A stretch of 64,000 bases of DNA, taken from Thunnus maccoyii. Its lineage: Eukaryota; Chordata; Actinopteri; Scombriformes; Scombridae. The notes under the pieces were generated by a model. The model did not search any database, was not told the DNA's origin, and was given only the letters and a program-made list of their open reading frames with translations. The position numbers and the translations under genes are program-made. The stretch's first letter is position 1, and the number at the start of each line of letters is the position of its first letter. This document shows positions 1 through 19,149 of this stretch, one piece after another. The DNA lies in the NCBI RefSeq assembly GCF_910596095.1, contig NC_056550.1, positions 24,610,001 to 24,674,000 on the forward strand, written 5' to 3'.

Positions 1-107
1 CTGTATATTAAAAGGTTGCACTATGATGATTTTGTCTTTTAGTAAAGTTTCATCTTAATTGAACACAGTAGCAGCTACACTGCAGTGAAGAATGTGTTAA
101 GATTAAC

Positions 108-479
108 CTTCTGGTTGAAGAGTAAAGCCTTGATTCCCTCTAAAGTTTCCTTAGACGGGTCCGTCACCAGAGAGAAATCCTGAAACACAAAGGAACACAA
201 GCGTCTGTCAAAGAGGGAAACTGAAGAGAACAACTCTGTTCTCCCACCTTATATAATACAGAGAAGCTGTGAGTTAAACAGACATTTACATGAGAATACA
301 TGAGTCATCTTATAAGTATTTCAATTATTCAATAACAATACAAATCTAGCGAGAATGTTTCAGTGATGCCAAAAACAGGAATATCACAGATACATTAAAT
401 CAAATCTTATGTAAATACATTTTATTTATTTAACAAGACAAAGAAGAAGAACATGACGTCTCACCTCGTCAGAAGACAT
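108..479 (-). CDS. ifi35: IFI35-like protein, first two coding exons (gene continues off the left edge)
   Basis: Two coding exons are visible on the minus strand. The first runs 491-465 with its ATG at 479-477, reads MSSDE and ends at a GTGAGA donor. The second runs 179-108, is 72 nt, follows a TTTCAG acceptor, begins DFSLVTDPSKETLEGIK and ends AAG|GTTAAT. A non-coding first exon ends at 800 with AAG|GTGAGT. The fragment is too short to name by sequence alone. Support for interferon-induced protein 35 is contextual: it sits just past rpl27 in the same orientation, as IFI35 does next to RPL27 in human, and a consensus interferon response element lies at its first exon. IFI35 and its relative NMI are cytoplasmic interferon-inducible proteins with NID domains, which would be encoded beyond the window. 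NMI or another neighbour is the alternative. Confidence 0.6.
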
Positions 480-799
480 AGTGAAAGTGACCTGAAATAA
501 ATGACAACATATTAAAACTTCACTCATAAACAACTTTCAATTAAATAAACTCAGTGAACTAAAAAGAGAAAAGATTGTTTTTGTGACTAAACTTTTATAG
601 AAAGTGAAGATTCTGCGTTCAGATAAACAAATCGACGTCAGAACGATGATTCAACTTTTTACATGCTGTATATGTAATATTCCCTCAAATGTATGAAAGC
701 TGTAAACATTAATGTTACACCGACACTGTCGTTATGTTGTCGTTTTAAAATAAACGTGGAAATATTTGTTTTCTGTCTTAAAAAAGCAGCTGAACTCAC

Positions 800-842
800 C
801 TTCTACCGACGATCTTTGCTGTGTTTTCTCATTTATTCTTTC
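800..842 (-). other. ifi35: Non-coding first exon of the ifi35-like gene
   Basis: On the minus strand a GAAG|GTGAGT splice donor falls at 800/799, and the next acceptor in this direction is the TTTCAG before 491. The upstream end is not visible; I place it just below the ISRE, so the left boundary of transcription is an inference. Confidence 0.5.
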
Positions 843-854
843 AGTTTCTTTTTC
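843..854 (-). promoter_or_regulatory. Interferon-stimulated response element (ISRE)
   Basis: The plus strand reads AGTTTCTTTTTC, an exact fit to the ISRE consensus AGTTTCNNTTTC bound by ISGF3/IRF factors. It lies about 40 bp upstream of the splice donor of the ifi35-like first exon, at the expected core-promoter distance. Confidence 0.65.
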
Positions 855-899
855 TCGTCAACAGGAAGCAGATTATTGGTCGTTTCCTCCATCAGGGGG

Positions 900-927
900 C
901 GCTGCTGCTGCTGCTGCTGCTGCTGCT
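900..927. repeat. (CTG)n trinucleotide repeat
   Basis: Nine uninterrupted GCT units lie directly upstream of the ifi35-like first exon and its ISRE, on the promoter side. Confidence 0.95.
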
Positions 928-929
928 AA

Positions 930-2757
930 ACATCTCGCGCACCTGTGATGCTGCCTTCAGGTGCTGTCGGACACACAGGCTCTCATACGTATCAGAATGT
1001 ACAAACAACAAAGCGCGGTGACTAAAAGGAAGTGCGACTTTAATATCCGATTTATTTCATTCATTGTTCATTCATTATGTATTTGTTCCGCTCATGTTAA
1101 TGCTCAGATCCAGGAAATAAATAAAAAGTGATTCACGATCAAGTCACAACTCAAGTTTACACAGTACATGACTGAGAAGGAGCAGGGAGGAGAAAATATG
1201 ACTCCAAACATAAATAAACAATAGAGATAGATGATCTGTTAATTACAGTTAATTAAAAACCAAAACTTACAGTAACATGAGAAAAAGCCATCCACAATAA
1301 TTCACCATCAACTAAGAAAACCAATTACATGACAACTTCATACAGTAATAACTTTCTTTATTCATTTTCTTAAACTGAAAGATATTTATACACCTGAAAT
1401 AAATATCTGCTTTAAAGTAGTCCACTTCTACGGTTATTTATGCTACCTATTTTTACCACATCTGGCAGCTGCAGTAGTTTCTTAACAGCTGGTTTCTAAT
1501 TCAGTGATGGAAGAAGTAAAAGTGTCACACAGTAAAATACTCTGATACAAAGTGAAGTATTCAAGGCTCGTTATAAATGTCTTTATACAACACTGGACTT
1601 CAGTGAAATTCAGTTGTATTTACAAATATTAAAATATTCGAATTAGAATATACTATATTTACAAGGAATATACAGTTATGTATATACATAGTAATATTTT
1701 TCATAAGATCAAAATCTAAAGTACAGAATTATTGGTGGTAAATATAGTTGATATGTCAAAGCTCAGGTGAGTGTTATTATATATTGTTGAACAGTAGATT
1801 ATTAATGATGTATTCATGTGTTCTGTAACATTTTACTGTTATAGTTGTTCCAGGTGGAGCCAGTTATAACTTTAACTGTTGTTCTCTCTGAAATGATTTA
1901 AAAATGTACAAAGTACCAGAAACTGTGAATAGTCATTGTACCTCTGCTCATAAAAATATTGCTTATTAATGTTTTATGAGGCAGTAAAATCTACTTCATA
2001 CATGATATGAGTCAGTTTAAAGAAACCAGTCCTCTTTTTTATATATAGAACTATATTTTTAAATGTTGAATGCAGGATTTTTGTTCTGATAGTTTCAACA
2101 TTCACACAGATGTTTTCACTTATTGTGGCTGCTTGAAAGTGACTCGACGTACTAATAAAGTTTCATTTGTCCTGAAACAGGTGCAACAAAGCCGACAGGA
2201 GACTGAGACAGATGTCAACCAAAATAACTGTCAGTAATAAATATTCATATAACGTGTCCTTAATGTGTATATTTGGTTTTGCTGATGACTGAACTGTTAA
2301 TATTTGCAGCCAGTTTTCCTTTTGTGGACACAAAGATTACAAAGCTTGAAGCAGTTCTACTAAATATTACCATTTATGTGTGTGCATGAAAAAATAAAAA
2401 TATATGGATGTGCATAATTGTTACTAATGGGTGGAAATCTATTTGTCACATTATAAATCAGTTTCATGTCCATTTGTCCTGCAACCTATTTTAAGTTGTG
2501 TTGTAAACTTTTCAAAGTGTTTAATAATCTTTTCCAAATGGATTTTCACAAATCATCAAAATGTAGGAACCAAACTAATAATAACACTGAATCTCCAGAA
2601 CATCACAACCTCAACATGTCTGGACTGTCAAACCCGTAACGATATTCATCATTGATGGATCTCAGTACAATAAATCTATTAACACAACTTATTTCCCTCT
2701 AATTGAAAAGTTGGAAAATATCAATAAAGAGTCAAAAGTCAAAATGCAATTTTTTAA
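930..2757. other. Intergenic spacer between the ifi35-like gene and rpl27
   Basis: AT-rich DNA with no supported exon. A diverged copy of the fish CAGTGGTGG repeat appears to begin at 1502 (CAGTGATGGAAGAAGTA). The rest holds only short AT runs and low-value open frames. Confidence 0.5.
1502..1620 (+). repeat. Diverged CAGTGGTGG-type (hAT-like) element fragment
   Basis: It starts CAGTGATGGAAGAAGTAAAA, close to the terminus seen at 7446 and, in other copies, at 49976. The far end is not clear, so the right boundary is approximate. Confidence 0.35.
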
Positions 2758-2760
2758 ACA

Positions 2761-2766
2761 TTTATT
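2761..2766 (-). terminator. rpl27: rpl27 polyadenylation signal
   Basis: AATAAA on the minus strand, 17 bases downstream of the rpl27 stop codon. The very short 3' UTR is typical of ribosomal protein genes. Confidence 0.75.
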
Positions 2767-2782
2767 TGTGAAACCAGTGAAC

Positions 2783-6734
<3,952 letters not shown>

Positions 6735-7197
6735 TCAATACATCAAGCAGCATTAACGACATGAACCCCACAAAGTCACAAACTGAAAACTAGGGGTTTT
6801 TGTTGGAGTGTGGCTCGTTGTTGCTGCTCGAAGTTAGCATTAGCTTCAAACAGAGCTTAAAATGTTGATTTTATTCTCAGACAAGTCAAGGGAATGGTTG
6901 CCAGATATTGTTTAGCTGAAATGTGAATTAATAGCACTCTGTAGCAGTCTACGTAGTCTGAACACGCAAAATAAACCAGTTAAAAGACGGTATGGAAGCC
7001 ATGTTGGAATGAAAGCTAGGGAGACGAAGCGCCACATTAACTGCTAATTTTCTACATTTGTTAAATACAAAAACACGAAAATAACAGACGCATCTTATCT
7101 AAAGGAGTGTTTGTCGTAAGTCTGTTGTGATAAAAACTATAAACTGTCCAGATTTGGGTCGATGTTTGAAGATTATTTGTAGGGAAATTTCACTCAC

Positions 7198-7235
7198 TGA
7201 TGCTGTTCTACGGCCACCGCTAACAGGAAAGGAAG
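7198..7235 (-). promoter_or_regulatory. rpl27: rpl27 non-coding first exon with 5'TOP start
   Basis: The minus strand starts CTTCCTTTCCTG, a 5' terminal oligopyrimidine tract as used by ribosomal protein mRNAs for mTOR/LARP1-dependent translation control, and ends at a GTGAGT donor at 7197-7196. The exact start base is inferred from the TOP rule. Confidence 0.75.
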
Positions 7236-7239
7236 CCGA

Positions 7240-7445
7240 GAAGGTTTCTGTGAACTTTGACACGCCGAAAAACATACGTCACTTCCGCTTATGGGTAAAA
7301 ACCGTTATATTTTTCTATTTCTTTACATTTTCAACCCTACCACGTATCGTTTGGCTGCAAAAACTGTTCTCAAAAAGTAAGTTTAGCACGAATATACGTT
7401 CAAATAAACTTTGAAATAATTAAAATGATTGAAGACTCATAAGCA
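7240..7445. other. rpl27 upstream region
   Basis: Contains the ETS/CRE site at 7275-7289. A 95-codon open frame over this stretch has no family resemblance and is treated as chance. Confidence 0.5.
7275..7289 (-). promoter_or_regulatory. ETS/CRE composite site in the rpl27 promoter
   Basis: The minus strand reads GCGGAAGTGACGTAT, an ETS core (CGGAAGTG) fused to a CRE half-site (TGACGT), about 40-55 bp upstream of the TOP start. This composite is common in housekeeping and ribosomal promoters. Confidence 0.6.
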
Positions 7446-7470
7446 GTGGTGGAAGAAGTATTCAAGTAAC
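7446..7470 (+). repeat. Terminal fragment of a CAGTGGTGG (hAT-like) element
   Basis: CAGTGGTGGAAGAAGTATTC is the exact end of a repeat found more fully at 49976-50232. Here it breaks off after about 25 bp, where another repeat begins. Confidence 0.6.
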
Positions 7471-7630
7471 CTAAAGGGCTGATTTATGGCAGGTCGCGCG
7501 ACACTTTTGATACATGTCGCTCGACAGAAATGACTTAAAAAGAAAAAAGTGTCGCTCGACACTTTTCTTTCATGTCGCGCACCTGGAGAAGTTTGTTATG
7601 TCGCGGACACCGTCATATTTTGTCGCTCCA
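7471..7630 (+). repeat. Cluster of TGTCGCNCGACA palindromes, possible Harbinger-like MITE
   Basis: The start TAAAGGGCTGATTTATGG resembles the ends of fish PIF/Harbinger non-autonomous elements. It is followed by repeated GTCGC(G/T)CGACA-type units near 7494, 7517, 7551, 7573, 7598 and 7620. No matching right end was found, so the element may be partial. Confidence 0.4.
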
Positions 7631-7867
7631 TTTGATTGGGTAGTGTTACTAACGTCGCCATGGAGATTGTAGTTTTCACTGAACTTCCTGATTGATGTTC
7701 TGGTCTGTAGCTTTAGGTAACTTGTAACGTCCTTGTTAAATTAGTCCGGTCGGGATGACATTACATGGTCATTTTGTTAAAATGAAAGAACACCAGTGAC
7801 TTGAGAGGAATGTGGATATTTAAGAAACAATATTTTTTTAAAAACAGATTAATCTGTCAATTATTAC

Positions 7868-8332
7868 ATCCTTCTACAGTCCTCCTTCTGTGCAAAAATG
7901 TATTTAAAAGTTTACCTGAAGCTAATACGAAGCTTCAGTCGTCCAAATGAGTCAAATCAAGTAGATATCTTTAAATGTCTTTTTAGTGCCAAAGTCCCTT
8001 TTTTTGTTACTATACTTCCACCGCAGCTCAACAGGGAAACACAAGGAGGGAATTTGATGCTAAAAAGACTGTAAATGTGTCAGATATCCACTTAATGTGA
8101 CTAACTCGGACTGCTGAAGCCTCATATAAGCTTCACATCAACTTTTAATAACTGTGTGGACACACTGTGGATTTTGGCCTCCATCACTTACATTGAAAGC
8201 ACATTTTAAGGGGATCTTTTAACAGCCAGTATGAACAAGAAGAATGATTACAGCGAGGAAAACCCCTTTCAGTGTTCATATAAACACCTGACTGCTGTTT
8301 TAAGGCACACTTGAAAAACTGTGAACCTATTG
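7868..8332. mobile_element. TTAA-type palindromic MITE, copy B (left end lost)
   Basis: Matches copy A internally (TCCTTCTGTGCAAAAATG, AGTAGATATCTTT, AACAGGGAAACACAA) and ends GAAAAACTGTGAACCTATTG. The left terminal repeat is missing. Confidence 0.7.
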
Positions 8333-9457
8333 TATATCTTCAGGTCACTTGTTTTAACTTGCTATATTATTATTCATAAGTAGCTTGTCATTTGAATAAA
8401 ACTGTGTATAATTTGATAAAAGATAGCCTGTGGAAACTGTTAATGAATCCATAATGATGAATAGATTGCTCCATACAGTCTGTTGTATGAAATAATATTC
8501 CACATTATTCCTCGGTGGGATTGATCACAGCTTCTTTACACAGAGCAGAACTTGCAGCTTTTAGTAGAAATGTACTTTATGCACATTACCATACCATTAC
8601 CTTTGCTTTACACTCACTCCCTCTATTACCTCAAGTAAGTTTTTCTGTTTGAGTTACATTGATTTTGCACATATTGTTAAAATTGTGTACATACTGTACA
8701 GAGGGAAGATATGAAGTGTCTGCTGATGTCTGTGGGTCCAAGACTTCAGGAAGTCATTGACTGCAAAGAATGTTTCACAAAATATTAAATATGATGATTT
8801 TGTTTGACTTTATCTGTCCGATTACATTTAAACCCCTAAACCTTGGGCACTATGTGTTTAAAGGGCTACATCCCCCACACAGTTCTTTCTATAATAGTAT
8901 GTATAGCAGCAGTACTATCATGTAGTATCCATATTTTATTTCAAATTGAATGTGCTGAACAGAGCCTGAAGAACAAAAACTGTCCAAATACTTTCTGTCT
9001 GGACTGTATATTCCTTGTAAATATAATATAGTTTTTCCTTTTTTAAAATTTCTTAGTGCAACTTTTATATACTTTCGTCTATTTATTGCCACTTTTATAG
9101 TTTTTCTATACTAATTTAAATATTTTAATATTAGTTCATACATTTTCTGCGTGTGTAGGTGAGGATTTGTCTACAGCTGCATTTCATTGTGCAATCCTCT
9201 TTTGTTTAATGACAATAAAGCTGAACCATGAACCTTGTTTGGGAATCAAACCCACCAACCCCGTCAGTGCTGGTGTCTTGCTCTTCAGTGAGTTTTGTAC
9301 CTGTGTGTAACTGTTGTGTATTTGCTGCTGCAGCTTTGACAGCAGCAGAGTAAAGCAATAATAAATTTCACGCCTTGAGATATTTTCATGACAAAGGTTT
9401 ACAAATCACATATCAACTTTTAAGTGCTAACACATTCAAGTATTGTATAATGTCCCT
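8333..9457. other. AT-rich spacer with a LINE-like 3' tail
   Basis: No exon seen. The stretch from about 9170 to 9236 ends CAATAAAGCTGAACCATGA after a TTTCATTGTGCAATCCTC segment, resembling the 3' tails of fish LINE elements. That assignment is tentative. Confidence 0.35.
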
Positions 9458-10090
9458 GACAAGTATTGTAACAGTTACTTAAATACAATTTTGAGGTACT
9501 TGTACTTTAAAATTTCCAATTTATGCTACTTTATACTTCCACTTTCTACTCCACTACATTTATTTGACAGCTTTAGTTACTTTTCAGATGAAGATTTGAC
9601 ACAATGGATAATATAACAAGCTTTTAAAATACAACACATTGTTAAAGATGAAACCAGTGGTTTCCAACCTTTTTGGCTTTTGACGTCTTATAAAAAGCAG
9701 TGTGTAGTCGGGGTCACATTTCACATGTCTATGAGTTGTTAACAGCTCCACCAAATAGTGATTTTTCCCTCTAAACTTCTCACAGGGTTTCATTTCAATA
9801 AATGTTCAAATGATCCAATATTTCAGCAAAAGTCAAAGATTAGAGAAAAAGTCCAAAAACTGAAAACAGATTTGTGCATCAGAACTTTGTTTTTTCTTCT
9901 TTCCTCTCCCATTAATCATCTCACAACCCCTCAGATTTATCTGCTGACCCTTTGGAGGGGCCGGACCCCTAGGTTGGGAACCACTGGACTAAACCAGCTA
10001 ACTGTATATAAAGTAGTTGAAACTAGCTCCACCTCCAGCAGCTACAACAGTAACATGCTGCTCTAACACTGATGCTTCACTATTAATAAT
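9458..10090 (-). mobile_element. CAGTGGTGG-type (hAT-like) element interrupted by a second hAT MITE
   Basis: The outer element reads TACTTCCACTTTCTACTCC and TAGTTACTTTTCAGATGAAG on the left, then resumes after 9986 with AACTGTATATAAAGTAGTTG and AGCTCCACCTCCAGCAGC. Both pieces belong to one common fish repeat, and the MITE at 9655-9986 splits it. Outer boundaries are approximate. Confidence 0.6.
9655..9986. mobile_element. hAT-type MITE with CAGTGG...CCACTG ends
   Basis: Terminal inverted repeats are CAGTGGTTTCCAACCTTTTT on the left and AGGTTGGGAACCACTG on the right. Flanking octamers GATGAAAC and GACTAAAC agree at six of eight positions, fitting an aged 8-bp hAT target duplication. Length is 332 bp with no coding capacity. 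Confidence 0.8.
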
Positions 10091-13000
10091 CTAATGATGT
10101 CAGTTTTCTGTCTGTCAGCGTGATTTAAGTTTTCATGTTGATGTTCTGACCTGCAGACCATCAAAACCAGTCAGTTCTCACTGTTTCTGTGTCGGTGAAG
10201 TTTAACAGACTCCTGCAGGTGATGGACGTCTTCACTGAGCTCTGAGCTGCAGGTGTTGACAGGATGCACTGCTGTTTCCATGGCAACCGCGGCTGAACTC
10301 GATCCACAATAATAACATCCTGACATCCAAATGTTTTTTTTTTTTTTTTTTTTAATAAACACAAAGCATTTTAGTCTGAATCATTTAGTCAATTTGTCAG
10401 TTTAGAAAACCACCATAATCATCATCATTTATTACTATCGTTGTAAAATATTATTTATAGACGGAGACATTAAATTGATCAGTATAACCTCATATAAAAC
10501 TGCTCATAATTGGACGCGGAAAACATTTTTTTAAATTATAACTTTATTAATAAATCAATATGTATACATAGGCTATGTCTCGTACAAAGAAGACTGAATT
10601 GTATATAATAGTATATATACAGTATATGGAGCTGCCGTATACGTGTGTCCTGACTTATTAATAAAGTTGTTGAAAAAAGCATTTCTAACACTAAATGAGG
10701 ACAGTGACGTCATGTTCTGGGTATTTTTCTCTGAGACTTTGTGGTTATTAGCAACCTTAAAGTTTATATTCTATACTGTCAAAACTAACACACTTTTGGC
10801 TGATTTCAGTATTTTTATAGTCAGTATATATATATATATATATTTTAAATCTGACTAAACAATAAATAAATACATAAATAAAGACTCAATATTTTTCCAC
10901 CGGAAGGCTAGTCTAGTATTTAAAAATATAGGCTATATATACAATGTTACCTTCCGGTTCATTTCTCTTTATGTACAGTATGTGGAACTAGAAACTATTT
11001 TTTTAAAAATAAAAGTAAATCTTTTTTTCCCATCGCATTGCCTTCAAAACAAAGAAAATGTCCTTTTAAGAAATATTTATGATCTCATGAGAAAATCTCA
11101 ACATCTAGATTTGGTGCTTATGAGGTAAAATATAATAAATAACCACCGAACAACGAAACGACAACGTTGTTAATTGGTGCAGAAGTGTCTGTTACACTGA
11201 AACTCCTCCTTCAACAATCTTTCTTATGACTGCAGCATAAACAGATACAACATTTTGAAAGTCTGCTTCATTTCTGCAACATCAAACTACTGTGAAGTAA
11301 AACAATCTGCACACCTGCTGTTTCCACTCTGAACCACAAGGGGGCGACGTCACTCCTCAACACAACCTCTTTCTTTAGTTTACAGGCTCAATTAAAGGAG
11401 CCCAGCAGCCACAAACAAACACATTATGTTATCAGAGTGATTATTTTTTATATATTTTATTCAATCAGTTAACTGTTTATTATATTTTCTGAAAGTTTCT
11501 TCTAGGAAATAAAACTTAACACAACCAAGATTACTGTTTCAGAGCTTATGTCTCTATAATTACCGGATGACACAGTTCTTTCCAGAACTCTTTCAAGGAA
11601 ACTAGGAGGAAATTGCAGCCCCAAACATTTTATTTCCCAACATGAAGCTCTATAGTCTGTTTCAATTATTCTGGTGTAGAAATACTGAATCTTTATTTAT
11701 TTATCATTTAGCCGAGCTAAAATGAGTCTCAGTTGAAAATTCTGAGTGTGTAAGTTGAAATGTCAAAGTTTTGATAGTAAATAATATAAATTTTGAGGGT
11801 TAGAAATGCTTTAAATGAAAAATCTGTAAGTCAGAACAGGAGAATGTCAGACACACACAGCAGCTCTGTTATGAGTCAGGGACAATATAACAAGATAGAT
11901 CACACAAATAATCATAAAAATAAACACATAAATAAAGAATGGACAAAACATAAAACCAGGTATATGTACCTGAAGAAGGTTGTTGACTGAAATGTTGTAT
12001 ATATGGAAGTATCTTTATTGAGCAAGTGAAGACAGTGTGGTGTGCAGGAGTCACTTCTTCTTTTTAGTATATTATGAGAACAAGAAATAGAAAATAATAC
12101 AAAATTATCTTTTAACCGACTAATTTCCTTTTGTAAATTTCATAGAAATAAGTTCAAGTTTTCTGAATCTTTGCCATCTTTTATTCATTAATGAATTAGT
12201 GCATTGAGTTTAAGCTCATTAATATTAAGAAATGTATGCATATAATTAACCTGCTACAGTAGTTATTTAAAGAGATCCAAGTAAGATAACTATGTTTTTC
12301 ATTTAATTGAAATAATGGTGTTTTTTAATTGAATAGAAGCAATGGATGTCTCATTCAGGGTGTTCTATGTGAAATATGTCCAATAAAGCTGGAAAATTAG
12401 AACAAAACCTATAAAGTGTGAAGTTTTATTTCTTGATTTCTATAAAAATGGAAAGAATAAAGACTCATAAGCGACACGGCAGTTTATTTATATCATGTTT
12501 AATGTGTTTACAGCTGTTGCTATGCATGAAACATGATTTTAAAAAAGGAAAACAAACACAATTCATATCTCTTAATATATTATTTGTGTTTAAAGTGATA
12601 AAAACAACATAAATAGCTCAGTTTAAATGATCCAGTGTGTTATTATTCCCAGACTGTACATCTTCTGTTTTACAGCAGCTACTTTAACAGTGTTCTGACA
12701 TGTTTTATTTACTGCAGTGTTGATCTGAAACATGCTGTCCAATAAATAAACGTCTGTATACATAAATCACAACATAACAGCAGGATAAAAACACATTGAA
12801 GCAACATAGAGCATCGTATTTACTACACATAGCCTAAAACGGAACACGGTAACGTAAAATAAACGAGATAAAATGTGCGCTGATATAAAATATGTTTTTT
12901 TTTTAATCTCAGGAAATACAAACACAGAGTGACACTCAGAGGTTTGAAACATACACGTGAGCCCAGGAAATACTGAAGTTTCAACCCCCAAAAAACAGAA

Positions 13001-13875
13001 TAAACAGTAAGGAAACACAGAGCACATGTAAGCTAACCTCAGTTTAATAGCATCTACGGTTTTGTACATTCAGTAATCAAAGATACGTGCGACTCAGCCG
13101 TCTCAGGGAGATAAAAATCATGTTTTAAGCCGTTAATTACATCATAAAAGAAATTCTTCACGTACAATATCGTTTGATTTTTAACTACACCCGGAAACAG
13201 GAGAAAAAGCAGCAGTTCATACAGGGTCTAAAATGTTATTCACACACCTGAAACACCACGTGCAAGAAAAAAAAACAGCCTCGAGAGGTTTTGAAATATG
13301 ACGCTGGGAGAGAAGCTGATATCTGTAACTCACCGTTACACAACACTTTAAATTCATATTTCCTCCCCTCGTTGACGGAAACTGTAAGACATTTGTCATT
13401 TCAAGTTGACCTGAGTGCTTTACAATCAACTAAGTTTGCTACTATTTCTCTGTAACAGCGGAGCAGCACACGCACCGATTACAGAGACCAATACATCACA
13501 AGCTCTGGTGTTACTGTGTTGACGCCACAGTAAGTATTTCTCCTCTTGGATTGTCTAACTATCAATCGCATCACAGTACTGATTACTGTGTAAGTCCAAC
13601 CTCTCCCACAACGTTTGCTGCATAGGTCAGGGCGCTATCGTGTATATAGAGGAACATGTGATGAACACAGGTCACGAAGATCAGGAAAGCTTTACTTAAG
13701 ATCTTCTCAATCTCCCTTCTAAGGCATGTTTACAGTACGAGTAGCGTTTTTTTTTTGGCATCTCAAACATACCGGGATATGCTAAATATGCAGGTTTGCT
13801 TATGGCTGAAGCTCACACAACATCCATGCATGTACTTGAAGACGTCACACACTTGTACTTTACATGAGTGGTTGC
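10091..13875. other. Intergenic spacer, rpl27 side of rundc1
   Basis: No exon recognised. It holds the X-box at 10274, TA dinucleotide runs near 10825-10843, and two inverted CCGGAAGG sites near 10899 and 10952. The rundc1 3' UTR must begin inside 14589 and below, but its polyadenylation site was not placed with confidence. Longer open frames here (12767-13069, 11793-11990) have no family features. Confidence 0.5.
10274..10287. promoter_or_regulatory. RFX X-box, near-palindromic
   Basis: GTTTCCATGGCAAC matches the RFX consensus GTNNYYATRRNAAC at every position. It stands in a locally GC-richer stretch (10150-10320) with no recognised exon. Confidence 0.6.
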
Positions 13876-14433
13876 TTAAAGGGGACATATCATGCTTTCA
13901 GTGATGTTCTGTTATTTATATGTTGTTGGATGTTTATGTTAAACATGGTCAAAGTAACAAGATTTGAGGTGAACGTATGTAAAAATGCAGCCTGCAAGTC
14001 AAACCCCGGGGCTTCAGACTGTTCTGAAGGTTTTGTTTGCAAAGTAAACCTCCAGATCCAACTGACGTCACATCGTTTGAACACGCCCACAAACGCCCGT
14101 CCCGTCCGTTTTTGTCTGTCTTTGTTGTCCCACGGATTGTTTGCGTTGTCCGATCGCATATTTTGGATCGGATTCCAGCTTTGACATGTGCGGATGTGTT
14201 TGAGAAGTTTATATTTTGAGTAAAGAATGAGAAAAACGAAGTGAGGCGGTTCTTAAAGAGACAGGAGCTAAAACAGCCTGTTTCAGACAGAGGCTGAACT
14301 GAGGAGCTGCATAAAGGATCAGTATGAGATAAATAAGGAGATTTTTGAACTGTAAATCATGCAAAGATATTCTAGTAGAGCCCCAGAATAAAAAAATACA
14401 GAGCAGGAAATGTGCACAATATGCCCTCTTTAA
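13876..14433. mobile_element. TTAA-flanked non-autonomous DNA transposon, second family, copy 1
   Basis: Starts TTAAAGGGGACATATCATGC and ends with GCACAATATGCCCTCTTTAA, an imperfect inverse of the start. The internal sequence is shared with 28318-29192 (GTTAAACATGGTCAAAGT, GAGGCTGAACTGAGGAGCTG, AGCCCCAGAATAAAAAAAT). Lies in the 3' flank of rundc1. Confidence 0.75.
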
Positions 14434-14589
14434 ACAGCCTTTAAAGTGTTACATACTTGAAGCACAACGTCATGCTTTCAGCCCTGAATGGCAGGTAAGA
14501 GTAGTGTAGTTTAGCTGATAAAATGCTTTAGTTCTGAGAGTAACGTTTCTCTTCTTTTCATGGATTTGTTGCCTTTTTTGGTCCCTTCC

Positions 14590-18968
<4,379 letters not shown>

Positions 18969-19098
18969 TTTGGACGACGGAGTTCAGTCCTGCGGTTTAA
19001 CTACGCCGCCAGTTTGATTATTACTCCGCTTCAGATGTTTAGTTTTCCGACGCTGCGCAGAAAAACAACAAGGATCATTATCGACGGAACAGGTGCAT

Positions 19099-19107
19099 CG
19101 CCATCTT
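19099..19107 (-). promoter_or_regulatory. rundc1: YY1 site at the rundc1 promoter
   Basis: The minus strand reads AAGATGGCG, the YY1 core, about 130 bp upstream of the rundc1 ATG; the likely transcription start is near it. A single short motif, so moderate support. Confidence 0.5.
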
Positions 19108-19149
19108 GGGAAGGATGATTCATACGTCAACATAGGGACACGTCAAGCT

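Noticed and set aside
7127-7414. 95-codon plus-strand frame antisense to the rpl27 first exon
   Set aside because: Spans a promoter and the TOP exon, with no recognisable protein features.
12767-13069. 100-codon minus-strand frame near rundc1
   Set aside because: No family resemblance, no splice context and AT-rich composition; treated as chance.
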